53,016 nucleotides of DNA from an uncultured Sphingomonas sp. (GTDB taxonomy: Bacteria; Pseudomonadota; Alphaproteobacteria; Sphingomonadales; Sphingomonadaceae): NCBI RefSeq assembly GCF_913778135.1, contig NZ_CAJYVU010000145.1, positions 1 through 53,016 on the forward strand, given 5' to 3'. Positions 26,465-35,734 of the stretch are shown here, one piece after another (the first letter of the stretch is position 1; each line of letters opens with the position of its first letter). The position numbers were made by a program, and so were the translations under genes. The notes under the pieces were generated by a model. It was not told the origin of the DNA. It saw only the letters and a list, made by a program, of their open reading frames with translations, and did no database searches.

Positions 26465-26728
26465 GTGACCGCGCCGTTCAACCTCGAAACCCTCCCGCGC
26501 CACCAGGCTGCGACCGTCGATTCGATCGAGTGGACGCGGCTCGCCGTGCCCGAGGCGCGGCGGCTGCGCGAACTCGGGTTCGACGCCGGGGTTGCGATCG
26601 AGGTGCTCCACCGCGCGCGCTTTGGCGGCGGGCCGATCGCCTGCCGGATCGGGCGCATGACGGTCGCGCTGCGCCGCGCGGTCGCAGGTGCGGTGCGCGT
26701 GTCGGTCGATCCGCTGCCGGCCGAGTGA
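26465..26728 (+). CDS. feoA: FeoA family ferrous iron transport protein
   Basis: An 87-residue SH3-like FeoA protein that helps the FeoB permease take up Fe2+. The core RLRELGFDAGVAIEVLHRARFGGGPIACRIG matches the family. The start is GTG at 26465, and the next gene is feoB 27 bases downstream. The closeness of the predicted promoter means no ribosome binding site is present in the message. No FeoC follows. Confidence 0.9.
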   Translation: MTAPFNLETLPRHQAATVDSIEWTRLAVPEARRLRELGFDAGVAIEVLHRARFGGGPIACRIGRMTVALRRAVAGAVRVSVDPLPAE

Positions 26729-26755
26729 CCTGTCGCACGACACACGCCGGCTGAC

Positions 26756-28609
26756 ATGCATGCCTCGCCGCTGGTCGCGATGGTCGGCAATCCCAATGCC
26801 GGCAAAAGCGCGCTGTTCAACGCGCTGACCGGCGCGCGACAGAAGGTCGGCAATTACCCCGGCGTCACGGTCGAGCGTCACTCGGGCCGCCTCTCGCTCG
26901 ACGACGGGCGCCCGGTCGAACTGGTCGACCTGCCCGGTACCTACAGCCTCGACCCTGCCTCCGCCGACGAGCGCGTGACGGTCGATGTCGTGACCGGTCG
27001 CAGCGGGTTCGAGCGCCGGCCCGACGCGATGATCGTGGTGGTCGACGCCTCCAACCTCGACAATCACCTTCGCTTCGCGCTCCAGCTGATCGCGTTGAAG
27101 CTGCCCGTCGTGATCGCGCTCAACATGGTCGATCTCGCCGAACGCGACGGGCTGACGCTCGACCCGGAGGTGCTGGCGCGCGAGCTCGGCGTGCCGGTGG
27201 TGCCGACCGTCGCTGTGCGCCGCCGCGGTATCGACATGCTCAAGGCACAGCTCGGCACCCTGCTCGGCGAGCGCGTCCCCGCGCGCGAGTCGGTCGAGGC
27301 AGTGCCCGAGGAGATCGGCGTGCTGCAACGCCGCGCGCGCCAGATCGCGAACGCCGCGACCGTCAGCGAGACGCCGGTCAGGCGCTGGAATCACGCGCTC
27401 GACGCGGTCGCGCTTCATCCGGTCGTCGGCCCCATCCTGCTCGTTGCCTTGCTATTCGTCATGTTCCAGGCGGTGTTCACTTGGTCGAAAGCGCCGATCG
27501 GCTGGATCGAGGGCGCATTCGCGGCCGCGGACAACGCGATCAAGGGTGTCATGCCCGACGGCTTCCTGCGCTCGCTGCTGACCGACGGCGTGATCGCGGG
27601 GGTCGGCGCGGTGGTCGTGTTCCTGCCGCAGATCCTGATCCTGTTCGCCTTCATCCTGGTGCTGGAGGCGTCGGGCTACATGGTACGCGCCGCGTTCCTC
27701 ATGGACCGGATGATGAGCCGGGTCGGCCTGTCGGGGCGCGCGTTCATCCCGCTCCTCTCCTCCTTCGCCTGCGCGGTGCCCGGCATCATGGCGACGCGCA
27801 CGATCGACGACGAGAAGGACCGGCTGACCACCATCCTGATCGCGCCGCTGATGACCTGTTCGGCGCGGCTGCCGGTCTACACGATCATCATCGGCGCATT
27901 TATTCCCAACACGCGGCTGGGCGGGTTCGTCGGGTTGCAGGGATTGGTGCTGCTGGTGCTCTACCTGCTCGGCATCCTGGGCGCGTTCATTGCCGCACTG
28001 GTGCTGCGCCGCACGGTTACGCAGGGCGCTTCGTCGGGCTTTATGATGGAGATGCCCAAATATCAGATGCCGCGTTTCCGCGACGTCGCGATCGGGCTGT
28101 GGCAGCGCGCCTACATCTTCCTCAAGCGCGCGGGCACCACCATCGCGCTCACGACCGTGATCCTGTGGGCGCTGCTGTCATTCCCCAAGGCGCCCGAGGG
28201 GCAGAGCCAGGTCAATTACTCGGTCGCGGGGCGGATCGCCAACGGGATTGAGGTCGCGGTGCGCCCGATCGGGTTCAACCGCGACATTGCGCTCGCGCTG
28301 ATTCCGGCGATGGCGGCGCGCGAGGTCGCGGTGGCGGCGATCGGCACCGTCTACGCGGTCGACGATCCCGAGGATGCGAGGGGCGAGCGTACCATCGTCG
28401 AGAATCTGCGCAATCGCTGGACACTGCCGACCGCGCTCGCGTTCCTGATGTGGTTCGTGTTTGCACCGCAGTGCATCTCGACGATCGCAGTGACGCGGCG
28501 CGAGACGAATGGATGGAAGTGGCCGCTGTTCATGGTAGGCTATCTGTTCGCCGCCGCATACGTGATGGCGGGAATCACCTATTGGCTGGCGGTCGCCGTC
28601 GGCCTTTGA
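26756..28609 (+). CDS. feoB: ferrous iron transporter FeoB
   Basis: A 617-residue inner-membrane Fe2+ transporter. The N-terminal G domain has the P-loop GNPNAGKS (11-18), a DLPG G3 motif and NMVD as G4. It is followed by two gate regions with multiple helices, including [14 protein letters not shown], whose Cys and Pro are typical of the FeoB pore. The length is on the short side for FeoB, as there is no long C-terminal extension. It is driven by the iron-type promoter before feoA. Confidence 0.95.
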   Translation: MHASPLVAMVGNPNAGKSALFNALTGARQKVGNYPGVTVERHSGRLSLDDGRPVELVDLPGTYSLDPASADERVTVDVVTGRSGFERRPDAMIVVVDASNLDNHLRFALQLIALKLPVVIALNMVDLAERDGLTLDPEVLARELGVPVVPTVAVRRRGIDMLKAQLGTLLGERVPARESVEAVPEEIGVLQRRARQIANAATVSETPVRRWNHALDAVALHPVVGPILLVALLFVMFQAVFTWSKAPIGWIEGAFAAADNAIKGVMPDGFLRSLLTDGVIAGVGAVVVFLPQILILFAFILVLEASGYMVRAAFLMDRMMSRVGLSGRAFIPLLSSFACAVPGIMATRTIDDEKDRLTTILIAPLMTCSARLPVYTIIIGAFIPNTRLGGFVGLQGLVLLVLYLLGILGAFIAALVLRRTVTQGASSGFMMEMPKYQMPRFRDVAIGLWQRAYIFLKRAGTTIALTTVILWALLSFPKAPEGQSQVNYSVAGRIANGIEVAVRPIGFNRDIALALIPAMAAREVAVAAIGTVYAVDDPEDARGERTIVENLRNRWTLPTALAFLMWFVFAPQCISTIAVTRRETNGWKWPLFMVGYLFAAAYVMAGITYWLAVAVGL

Positions 28610-28619
28610 AGAGGCAGGA

Positions 28620-29177
28620 ATGGCAGGCAGCGTCAACAAGGTCATCATCGTCGGCAACCTCGGGCGCGATCCCGAATCGCGCTCGTTCCAGAACGGCGGC
28701 AAGGTGGTGAACCTGCGCATCGCCACGTCTGAGTCGTGGAAGGACCGCAGCACCGGCGAGAAGAAGGAACGCACCGAGTGGCATTCGGTCGCGATCTTCG
28801 GTGAAGGGCTCGCGGGCGTGGCCGAGCGCTACCTGCGCAAGGGCTCCAAGGTCTATATCGAGGGGCAGCTGCAGACCCGCAAATGGCAGGATCAGCAGGG
28901 CCAGGACCGCTACTCGACCGAGATCGTGCTGCAAGGCCCGGGCGCGACGCTGACGATGCTCGATGGTCCCGGCGGCAATAGCGGCGGGGGCGGCGGTGGT
29001 CGCGACGACTTCGGTGGCGGCGACGACTTTGGCGGCGGTGGCAATCGTGGCGGATCGCGCGGCGGTGGCGGCTTCGGCGGCGGATCAGGCGGGTCGCGCG
29101 GCGGCTCGTCGGGCGGTAGCTCGGGTAACTTCGGCGGTGGCTACGCGGACGACCTCGACGACGACGTTCCGTTCTAA
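28620..29177 (+). CDS. ssb: single-stranded DNA-binding protein
   Basis: A 185-residue SSB: an N-terminal OB fold (1-115; [52 protein letters not shown]), a Gly-rich low-complexity linker (about 120-172), and the acidic tip DLDDDVPF that recruits partner proteins. It begins ten bases after feoB, and its TAA stop is followed without gap by the GTG of the histidine kinase gene. It stabilises ssDNA during replication and repair. Confidence 0.97.
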   Translation: MAGSVNKVIIVGNLGRDPESRSFQNGGKVVNLRIATSESWKDRSTGEKKERTEWHSVAIFGEGLAGVAERYLRKGSKVYIEGQLQTRKWQDQQGQDRYSTEIVLQGPGATLTMLDGPGGNSGGGGGGRDDFGGGDDFGGGGNRGGSRGGGGFGGGSGGSRGGSSGGSSGNFGGGYADDLDDDVPF

Positions 29178-30761
29178 GTGACCGACCGAACCGTCTCTGA
29201 ATTGCCGGGCACGCCCGATGCGCCAGGCGTACCCGCGGCGGCCGGCTGGCACGTCGACGAGGCGTGCCGTGCGGCCGCGCTGGAGGCGTACGAACTCGAC
29301 CTGCTGCGCAACTCGCCCGCGCTGAAGCAGATCACCGACTTCACCGCGCGACTGTGCGACGCGCCGGTCGCGCTCGTCAGCCTTGTGGAGGAATCGCGGC
29401 AGTCGTTCCTGTCTGCGACCGGCACCGACATGACCGGCACGCCGCGCGACCAGTCGTTCTGCGCGCACGCGATGTGGGGCAACGACGTGATGGTCGTGCC
29501 TGACTTGACGCTCGACCCGCGTTTCGTGCGCAATCCCATGCTGGTCGATCCGGGCGTGCGTTTCTACGCCGGAGCCCCGCTGGTCAGCGACGATGGCGTT
29601 CCACTCGGCGCGCTCTGCGTGCTCGACATGGCGCCTCGTCCGGGCGGGCTGACGAAGCTCCAGCATGAGGGGCTGGTGGTGCTCGCCGCCAACGTGCTGG
29701 CGCGTCTGCGCGATTCGCGCGACGGCGCTGCGTGGCGCGCGGCGGAGAATGACGCACGCCGCGCCGCGTTCGACAGCGAGACGCGTTTTCGTACCCTCGC
29801 CGACACGATGCCGCAGATGGTGTGGTCGACGCTGCCCGACGGTTATCATGATTATTACAATGCACGCTGGTACGAATTTACCGGCATGCCCGAAGGATCG
29901 ACCGATGGCGCGGAGTGGAACGGCATGTTCCATCCCGACGATCAGGAGCGCGCCTGGACTGTGTGGCAGCACTCGCTCGATACGGGCGAGCCGTACCAGA
30001 TCGAGTACCGCCTGCGGCACGTCGATGGCGATTATCGCTGGGTACTGGGCCGTGCGCTGCCGATCCGTGACGCCACCGGCCGCATCACGCGCTGGTTCGG
30101 CACCTGCACCGACATTCATGAACAGAAGCTCGCGCTCGAGCAGCGCGAGATCATCAGCCAGGAATTGTCGCACCGGATCAAGAACATCTTCTCGGTCGTG
30201 TCTGGGCTGATCCAGTTCGCCGCGCGCAGTCACCCCGGCTTCGCGCCGGTGGCGAGCGACCTGCGGCAGCGGATCACCGCGCTGGGCCGCGCGCATGATT
30301 TCGTCCGTCCGCACAGCCCGCACTCGCGTCCCCGCTTGGCGCAGGACAGCCTGCACGGGCTGCTCGCCCAGCTGTTCCTGCCCTATCAGTCGGCCGACGG
30401 TGCACGGATCCGTGTGACGGGCAGCGACTTGGTGGTCGACGACCGGGCCGCAACGCCGCTAGCGCTGCTGTTTCACGAACTCGCCACCAATGCGACCAAA
30501 TACGGCGCGCTGGCGAACGAAGCGGGCCGGGTCACGCTCACAATCGAGGTGGCCGACGACGACGTCACGATGACGTGGGTCGAGATCGGCGGACCGGCGC
30601 TAGAGGGTGCAAGCGATCATGTCGGCTTCGGTACGCAGCTGATCGAGATGTCGGCGGTGCGTCAGTTGGGCGGCGCGATCGAGCGCAACTGGCTTGTTGA
30701 AGGATTGACGGTGACGATCAGTGCGCCACGTTCGTCGTTCAGCCGATCGGGTCCAGTCTGA
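29178..30761 (+). CDS. HWE-family sensor histidine kinase (GAF-PAS)
   Basis: A 527-residue soluble sensor kinase. A GAF domain (about 40-195; QSFLSATG, DQSFCAHAMWG, FYAGAPL) is followed by a PAS/PAC domain (about 203-325; MPQMVWSTLPDG, RHVDGDYRWVLGRALPIRD) and an HWE/HisKA_2-type transmitter. The phospho-accepting His332 lies in ELSHRIKNIFSVVSGL, and the ATP-binding N box is HELATNATKYGAL (from about 433). HWE and HisKA_2 kinases feed the general stress response in alphaproteobacteria; whether this one does is unknown. The GTG start follows the ssb stop directly. The last 23 bases overlap, tail to tail, the response regulator gene on the other strand. Confidence 0.9.
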   Translation: MTDRTVSELPGTPDAPGVPAAAGWHVDEACRAAALEAYELDLLRNSPALKQITDFTARLCDAPVALVSLVEESRQSFLSATGTDMTGTPRDQSFCAHAMWGNDVMVVPDLTLDPRFVRNPMLVDPGVRFYAGAPLVSDDGVPLGALCVLDMAPRPGGLTKLQHEGLVVLAANVLARLRDSRDGAAWRAAENDARRAAFDSETRFRTLADTMPQMVWSTLPDGYHDYYNARWYEFTGMPEGSTDGAEWNGMFHPDDQERAWTVWQHSLDTGEPYQIEYRLRHVDGDYRWVLGRALPIRDATGRITRWFGTCTDIHEQKLALEQREIISQELSHRIKNIFSVVSGLIQFAARSHPGFAPVASDLRQRITALGRAHDFVRPHSPHSRPRLAQDSLHGLLAQLFLPYQSADGARIRVTGSDLVVDDRAATPLALLFHELATNATKYGALANEAGRVTLTIEVADDDVTMTWVEIGGPALEGASDHVGFGTQLIEMSAVRQLGGAIERNWLVEGLTVTISAPRSSFSRSGPV

Positions 30762-31137
30762 CGAAGTCGGCGTCGGCGGAACCATCGCCGCCGCCCGCCG
30801 CCGCGATCGCTGCAGCGGCCAGAATCGCCTGATCGCTGAACGGTTTGCGCACATAGCCGAGTGCGTCGGGGACGGTACCGATCTGCCCGGGGTTCGCAGT
30901 CACGAACACGACCTTGACGCCATAATCGCGCGCGATCTGCTGCGCGATCACCGGCCCGGTCGGCCCGTCGCGCAGATTGACGTCAACGAAGGCGAACGAG
31001 CACGTGGGCGCCGCGGCGAGCGCCTGCGCGCTGTCGGCCGCGATCGCGCCCACCTCATAGCCCGCATCGACCAGGATACGCTCCAGATCGAGGGCCACGA
31101 AGATTTCATCTTCGACGATGAGCGCGGTCTTTGACAT
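30739..31137 (-). CDS. single-domain response regulator
   Basis: A 132-residue receiver-only protein. Acidic residues Glu9-Asp10-Glu11, the phosphoacceptor Asp52 (FVDVNLRDG), Thr80 (FVTANPGQI) and Lys98 (VRKPFS) complete the conserved set. There is no output domain, so it probably passes or drains phosphate or binds a partner protein. The ATG at 31137 begins MSKTALIVEDE. It converges on the HWE kinase gene with a 23-base overlap, suggesting a kinase-regulator pair. A possible EcfG-type promoter lies upstream at 31183-31207. Confidence 0.9.
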   Translation of the reverse strand: MSKTALIVEDEIFVALDLERILVDAGYEVGAIAADSAQALAAAPTCSFAFVDVNLRDGPTGPVIAQQIARDYGVKVVFVTANPGQIGTVPDALGYVRKPFSDQAILAAAAIAAAGGGDGSADADFVRLDPIG

Positions 31138-31166
31138 CGGCTTGGGGCGCGGGCCTCGTGTGGGTA

Positions 31167-31802
31167 TCAGACTGGTTGACTTAACCTTGAGCAATCTTCT
31201 TGGTTCCGGACAAGCAGGAACACCGCGTGCTCGGCGAGGAAATTGGCGGCCGACCCGCCGATCTCCTGATCGCCCGACAGGAACCACGCGCGCTCGACGG
31301 CGATGTCGCGTGCCTTCAGAAAGGCGCGGAAGTCGTCGATCGTCACGTGGTGGATGTTGGGCGTGTCGTACCATCGCTCCGGCAGCAATCGCGTGACCGG
31401 CATTCGCCCACCCCACAGCAGCGACAGCCGCACGCGCCAGTGCGCGAAATTGGGGAAACTGACGAACGCGCGCCGCCCGATCCGCAGCAGATGGTCGAGC
31501 ACTAGGTGCGGCGCGCGTGCGGTCTGCAACGTCTGGCTCAGGATCGCGTAGTCGAAGCTCGCAGCCGGGTAGCCGGCCAGGTCCACGTCGGCGTCACCCT
31601 GGATCACGCTCAACCCGCGCGCGACCGCGTCGGCGACCTTGACCGCGTCGATCTCAAGCCCGCGCGCGTCGACGCCCGACCGGTCGCGCAACGCCGCCAT
31701 CAGGTCGCCCGTCCCGCACCCGACATCGAGCACCCGCGCGCCCGCGGCCACATTGGCGGCGATAATCGCAAGATCGGGCCGCAGCGTCCCCGCGATGGTC
31801 AT
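31167..31802 (-). CDS. metW: methionine biosynthesis protein MetW
   Basis: A 211-residue SAM-dependent methyltransferase-fold protein. LDVGCGTGDLMAAL is the nucleotide-binding motif; SFDYAILSQTLQT, SFPNFAHWRVRLSLLWGGRMPVT and LPERWYDTPNIHHVTIDDF are MetW hallmarks. MetW acts with MetX in homoserine acylation in many proteobacteria. The gene overlaps the stop of the upstream GNAT gene by four bases (ATGA). It ends the metX-GNAT-metW operon. Confidence 0.95.
   Translation of the reverse strand: MTIAGTLRPDLAIIAANVAAGARVLDVGCGTGDLMAALRDRSGVDARGLEIDAVKVADAVARGLSVIQGDADVDLAGYPAASFDYAILSQTLQTARAPHLVLDHLLRIGRRAFVSFPNFAHWRVRLSLLWGGRMPVTRLLPERWYDTPNIHHVTIDDFRAFLKARDIAVERAWFLSGDQEIGGSAANFLAEHAVFLLVRNQEDCSRLSQPV
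31183..31207 (-). promoter_or_regulatory. possible EcfG-type (general stress) promoter
   Basis: On the minus strand GGAAC (31207-31203) is followed after 16 bases by GGTT (31186-31183). This is close to the alphaproteobacterial EcfG consensus GGAAC-N16/17-CGTT, with one mismatch in the -10 part. It lies about 46 bases before the response regulator start, inside the 3' end of metW. Confidence 0.35.
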
Positions 31803-32233
31803 CGCGCCTGATCCAGCAGCGCGGCGAACGCCGGGGAGAGCCGCTCCATGTAACGCTCTGGCCGAAGCAGGGGCGTGAAGCCGAGCGCAGCATAGACGCC
31901 GTGCGCGTCGGCCGTGACCAGCCCGACACGCCGGATATTCGCGTAATCGGGATGGTCCAGGAACCAGCGCACCATCGCGCGCCCAATTCCCTGCCCGCGC
32001 CACCCTTCGTCGACCCACACGTCCGCCAACCAGGCGAACGTCGCGCGATCGGTGATCATCCGCGCGAAGCCACGCTGCTCGGCCTCTTCGTCATAGGCGC
32101 CGAGGCAGTGCGATCCCGCCACCGCGCGCTCGACCAGAGATCGTTCGATCCCGGGCGACCAGTAGCTCGACGCCAGCCAGCCGTGCACCCGCGCGATGTC
32201 GATCCGGGCAGCGTCATCGTCGAGCGCGATCAC
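31799..32233 (-). CDS. GNAT family N-acetyltransferase
   Basis: A 144-residue acetyltransferase with the acetyl-CoA motif [19 protein letters not shown] and a C-terminal [19 protein letters not shown]. Its substrate is unknown. It sits between metX and metW, overlapping each by four bases (GTGA with metX, ATGA with metW), so it is firmly part of that operon. The start codon is GTG. Confidence 0.88.
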   Translation of the reverse strand: MIALDDDAARIDIARVHGWLASSYWSPGIERSLVERAVAGSHCLGAYDEEAEQRGFARMITDRATFAWLADVWVDEGWRGQGIGRAMVRWFLDHPDYANIRRVGLVTADAHGVYAALGFTPLLRPERYMERLSPAFAALLDQAR

Positions 32234-33360
32234 GCCCGCGCCTCACGCAGGAACCCAGCGATGATGCGGTCGAGTTCGGGCGAGTCGAGCAGGAATGCGT
32301 CGTGGCCGTACGGGCTCGACAGTTCGACGAAGCTGACCGGCGCGCCCGCGGCGTTCAGCGCCTGGACGATCGCGCGCGATTCGGCCGTCGGGTACAGCCA
32401 ATCGGTGTCGAAGCTGACGAGGCAGAAACGCGTCGCGGCGTTGAACGCCTTCGCCAGCCGTCCGCCATGCTCCTCCGCCAGATCGTAATAATCCATCGCG
32501 CGAGTAATATAGAGGTAAGAATTGGCATCGAACCGGTCGGTGAAGCTCAGTCCCTGGTGGCGCAGGTAGCTTTCGACCTGGAAATCGGCGTCGAAGCCGA
32601 AGGTTTTCGCCTCCCTCGCCTGCAACCGGCGCCCGAACTTCTCGGTCAGCCCGGCCTCCGACAGATAGGTGATGTGCGCCGCCATCCGCGCCACCGCCAG
32701 ACCGCGCGCGGGCGCCTCGCCGCCGTAATAATCGCCGTTGCGCCAGTTCGGATCGGCCATCACGGCCTGCCGCCCGACTTCGTGAAAGGCGATGTTCTGC
32801 GCGGTGTGGCGCGCGGTCGACGCGATCACCACCGCCGACGCCACCTGATCGGGGTAGGTCGCCGCCCAGCTGAGCGCCTGCATCCCCCCCATCGATCCGC
32901 CGACCACCGCCGCCAACCGCGCAATCCCGAGATGATCGAGCAGCAAGCCTTGCGCGCGCACCATGTCGCGGATCGTGATGACGGGGAATGTCATGCCCCA
33001 AGCGCGCCCGGTCGCGGGATCGATCGAGGCCGGCCCTGACGATCCCATGCAACTGCCGAGCACGTTCGCGCAGATGACGAAGAAGCGGTCGGTATCGATC
33101 GGCTTGCCCGGCCCGACCATGCGCTGCCACCAGCCCGGCTTGCCGGTGCGCGGATGCGCGCTGGCGACGTGATGGTCGCCGGTCAGCGCGTGGCAGACGA
33201 GTATGGCGTTGCCGGCGTTCGCGTCGAGCGTTCCGTAGGTCTCGTACGCGATCTCGACCGGCGACAGCGTCGCGCCGCCGTCGAGCGCGAGCGGCCCTGG
33301 CAGCGCCACCGAGCGCGACAGGCCGAAGCGTTGATCGTCGGAAGAAGAGGCGAGCGACAT
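32230..33360 (-). CDS. metX: homoserine O-acyltransferase MetX
   Basis: A 376-residue alpha/beta hydrolase-fold enzyme activating homoserine for methionine synthesis. The nucleophile elbow is [10 protein letters not shown]; the other triad members are probably the Asp in FDTDWLYPT and the His in [26 protein letters not shown] and SYLRHQG are family signatures. Whether acetyl-CoA or succinyl-CoA is used cannot be told from sequence alone; MetX proteins encoded with MetW include succinyl-transferring ones. The ATG at 33360 is preferred to the longer frame to 33534. It opens the metX-GNAT-metW operon and is divergent from hisC. Confidence 0.95.
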   Translation of the reverse strand: MSLASSSDDQRFGLSRSVALPGPLALDGGATLSPVEIAYETYGTLDANAGNAILVCHALTGDHHVASAHPRTGKPGWWQRMVGPGKPIDTDRFFVICANVLGSCMGSSGPASIDPATGRAWGMTFPVITIRDMVRAQGLLLDHLGIARLAAVVGGSMGGMQALSWAATYPDQVASAVVIASTARHTAQNIAFHEVGRQAVMADPNWRNGDYYGGEAPARGLAVARMAAHITYLSEAGLTEKFGRRLQAREAKTFGFDADFQVESYLRHQGLSFTDRFDANSYLYITRAMDYYDLAEEHGGRLAKAFNAATRFCLVSFDTDWLYPTAESRAIVQALNAAGAPVSFVELSSPYGHDAFLLDSPELDRIIAGFLREARA

Positions 33361-33411
33361 CGAGCGGTCGCGATAATCCGCCCCTCGCGTGCTCGCAAGC
33401 AATCGCACCCG

Positions 33412-33474
33412 ACCGCCATTCCAAAGCGGTGGCTTGTCCCAGTCCGCTGAAGGACTCCGGATCGGCCCCGGAGT
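33412..33474 (-). promoter_or_regulatory. structured metX 5' leader
   Basis: Reading toward metX, three stems follow one another: ACTCCGG/CCGGAGT (33474-33468 with 33460-33454), AGTCC/GGACT (33456-33452 with 33445-33441) and ACCGC/GCGGT (33430-33426 with 33416-33412). The first two share bases 33454-33456 and exclude each other, as in attenuators. It does not match the SAM-II consensus that I know. A regulatory role is speculative. Confidence 0.3.
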
Positions 33475-33552
33475 GGCAAGAGGACCTACGCTCGCACCTG
33501 AGGCACACGATACGCTTCCCCCGACACGCGCCACGCACTAAGCCTCCGCGCC

Positions 33553-34719
33553 ATGACCGACACAGCAGCCAGCCCGACCGCACCCGTCCCGAACCAGTGG
33601 GTGATGGACATCGCGCCGTACATCCCCGGCCGCTCAACCACCGACGATGGACGCACCGTCGCCAAGCTGTCGTCGAACGAGAACCCGCTCGGCACCTCGC
33701 CCGCCGCGCGCGCCGCCTACGCCTCCGCCGCCGACACGCTGGAGCGCTACCCCGACGCCAGCGCGGCGCCGGTTCGCGAGGCGATCGCCGCGGCATTCGA
33801 CCTCGATCCTGCGCGGATCATCTACGGTAATGGCTCGGACGAGATCCTCCATCTCGCTGCGGGTGCCTTCGCGGGACCGGGCGACGAGGTGATCTTCGTC
33901 CGCTACGGCTTCGCGGTGTACGAGATCGCGGCGCGGCGCGTCGGCGCGACACCGGTGATCGCGCCCGATCGCGACTACGCGACCGACGTCGATGCGGTGC
34001 TCGCGTGCGTCACCGATCGGACACGCGTCGTCTACATTGCCAATCCCAATAACCCGACCGGCACCTTCGCGCCCCGTGCGGAGATCGCGCGGCTTCACGC
34101 CGGTTTGCCGGCCCACGTGCTGCTGGTCCTCGATCAGGCCTATGCCGAGTATCTTGATGCCGCCGACGACGACGGCGGGCTCGACCTCGCGCGCACCGCG
34201 TCGAACGTGCTCGTCACGCACACCTTCTCCAAGATTCACGGCCTCGCGTCCGAACGGATCGGCTGGGGCTACGCGCACGCCGACATCATCCAGGCGCTGC
34301 ACCGCATCCGTCTGCCGTTCAACATCACGATCGGCGGACAGCGCGCCGCCGTCGCAGCGATCGAGGATCGTGGCTTCGTTGAGGCAACGCGCATCCACAA
34401 TGCCGAATGGCGTGCGTGGTTCGCATCCGAGATCGCAGGCCTGGGCAATGCCGGCTTGCGCGCAATCCCGAGCGAGGCGAACTTCGTCCTCGTCGTGTTC
34501 GAGGGCGAGCTGACCGCGGAGACCGCGTACAAGGGGCTGATGGACGCGGGGTTCATCGTCCGCTGGCTACCCGGACAGGGGCTAGCGCAAGGGCTGCGCA
34601 TCACGATCGGCACCGAAGAAGAGACCCGCGGTGTCGCCGCGGCGCTCCGCACGCTGGTCGAGCAGCACGCCGCGCCTGCGCACGCGAGCCCAGCCGATCA
34701 GGGTATCGAGCGCGGCTGA
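33553..34719 (+). CDS. hisC: histidinol-phosphate / aromatic aminotransferase
   Basis: A 388-residue class I/II PLP aminotransferase. The N-terminal [28 protein letters not shown] and the PLP lysine in [17 protein letters not shown] mark the HisC family. It is followed immediately by a prephenate dehydrogenase gene (TGATG overlap), which suggests it mainly transaminates prephenate or aromatic keto acids for tyrosine and phenylalanine, although histidine synthesis is possible. No other his gene is adjacent. Confidence 0.9.
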   Translation: MTDTAASPTAPVPNQWVMDIAPYIPGRSTTDDGRTVAKLSSNENPLGTSPAARAAYASAADTLERYPDASAAPVREAIAAAFDLDPARIIYGNGSDEILHLAAGAFAGPGDEVIFVRYGFAVYEIAARRVGATPVIAPDRDYATDVDAVLACVTDRTRVVYIANPNNPTGTFAPRAEIARLHAGLPAHVLLVLDQAYAEYLDAADDDGGLDLARTASNVLVTHTFSKIHGLASERIGWGYAHADIIQALHRIRLPFNITIGGQRAAVAAIEDRGFVEATRIHNAEWRAWFASEIAGLGNAGLRAIPSEANFVLVVFEGELTAETAYKGLMDAGFIVRWLPGQGLAQGLRITIGTEEETRGVAAALRTLVEQHAAPAHASPADQGIERG

Positions 34720-35627
34720 TGCTGCCGTTCGCCCGCGTCACGATCATCGGGCTGGGCCTGATCGGCTCATCGATCGCGCGCGCGGTGCGGGAGTATATGC
34801 CGAGCGTTCAAATAACCGGCCATGACGCCAACGCCGAGGTGCGCGAGGCGGCACGCGCGCTCAAGCTCGCCGACGACGTGACCGACACCGCGGGAGCGGC
34901 GGTGACCGACGCCGACCTCGTCATCCTGTGCGTGCCCGTCGGCGCGATGGCGGCGGTCGCGGCGGAGATCGCCGCCGACCTGCCCGGCGACGCGATCGTC
35001 AGCGATGTCGGCAGCTGCAAGGCATCGGTCGCCGCCGCACTCACCACGCACCTGCCGGCCTCGCGGGTCGTTCCCGCGCATCCGGTCGCGGGTACCGAGC
35101 AGAGCGGGCCCGAGGCGGGCTTCGCGACACTGTTCCGGGGTCGCTGGTGCATCGTCACGCCGCTGCCCGAGAATGACGCGGTATCGATCGAGCGCGTCGC
35201 CGAGTTCTGGCGCCGGCTGGGCGCCGACGTCGAGCAGATGGCGCCCGACCATCACGACCTCGTCCTCGCGGTCACCAGCCACCTGCCGCACCTAATCGCC
35301 TATACGATCGTCGGAACGGCCGACGATCTGCAACAGGTGACGCAGAGCGAGGTGATCAAGTTTTCGGCCGGCGGTTTCCGCGACTTCACCCGTATCGCCG
35401 CCTCCGATCCGACCATGTGGCGCGACGTGTTCCTGTCGAACAAGGATGCGGTGCTCGACATGCTGCAGCGCTTCTCGGAGGATCTGTCGCAGCTGCAGCG
35501 CGCGATCCGCTGGGGTGACGGTGACGCATTGTACGATCGCTTCGCGCGCACCCGCGCGATCCGCCGCTCGATCGTCGATCAGGGGCAGGACGACGCCGCC
35601 GCCGATTTCGGTCGCAAGCACGACTGA
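34719..35627 (+). CDS. tyrA: prephenate/arogenate dehydrogenase
   Basis: A 302-residue NAD(P)-dependent enzyme of tyrosine synthesis. The Rossmann motif is VTIIGLGLIGSSIARA; VPAHPVAGTEQSGPEAG and the His pair in SHLPHLIAYTIV are typical of the TyrA dehydrogenase domain. There is no fused chorismate mutase or ACT domain, as in the cyclohexadienyl dehydrogenase (TyrC) type. The ATG overlaps the hisC stop. Confidence 0.93.
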   Translation: MLPFARVTIIGLGLIGSSIARAVREYMPSVQITGHDANAEVREAARALKLADDVTDTAGAAVTDADLVILCVPVGAMAAVAAEIAADLPGDAIVSDVGSCKASVAAALTTHLPASRVVPAHPVAGTEQSGPEAGFATLFRGRWCIVTPLPENDAVSIERVAEFWRRLGADVEQMAPDHHDLVLAVTSHLPHLIAYTIVGTADDLQQVTQSEVIKFSAGGFRDFTRIAASDPTMWRDVFLSNKDAVLDMLQRFSEDLSQLQRAIRWGDGDALYDRFARTRAIRRSIVDQGQDDAAADFGRKHD

Positions 35628-35686
35628 GCGCTGTCCTACAGATTGCCGATGCGCTTACACCGGCGACGCTGTTTGACCTATCATCC

Positions 35687-35720
35687 GGGCGCGCGCGCAC
35701 GCGCAATGGGTGCGCCCTTT
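35687..35720 (+). terminator. probable terminator after tyrA
   Basis: GGGCGC (35687-35692) pairs with GCGCCC (35712-35717), and the second arm is followed by TTT. The inner GCGCGC-rich part can extend the stem. It lies 60 bases after the tyrA stop, between convergent genes. Confidence 0.45.
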
Positions 35721-35734
35721 CAAATCTTCCGCGC

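Noticed and set aside
25595..27418. 607-codon minus-strand frame opposite eamA, coq9 and feoAB
   Set aside because: Composition is that of an antisense shadow (Arg/His/Asp/Val), and it crosses four real genes and the feo promoter.
28960..29160. GGC-rich repeat region as a minisatellite
   Set aside because: It encodes the expected Gly-rich linker of SSB and has no exact long repeat unit.
33361..33480. SAM-II riboswitch before metX
   Set aside because: The conserved SAM-II segments, including the CTAAA near the ribosome binding site, are missing; only generic stems are kept as a low-confidence feature.
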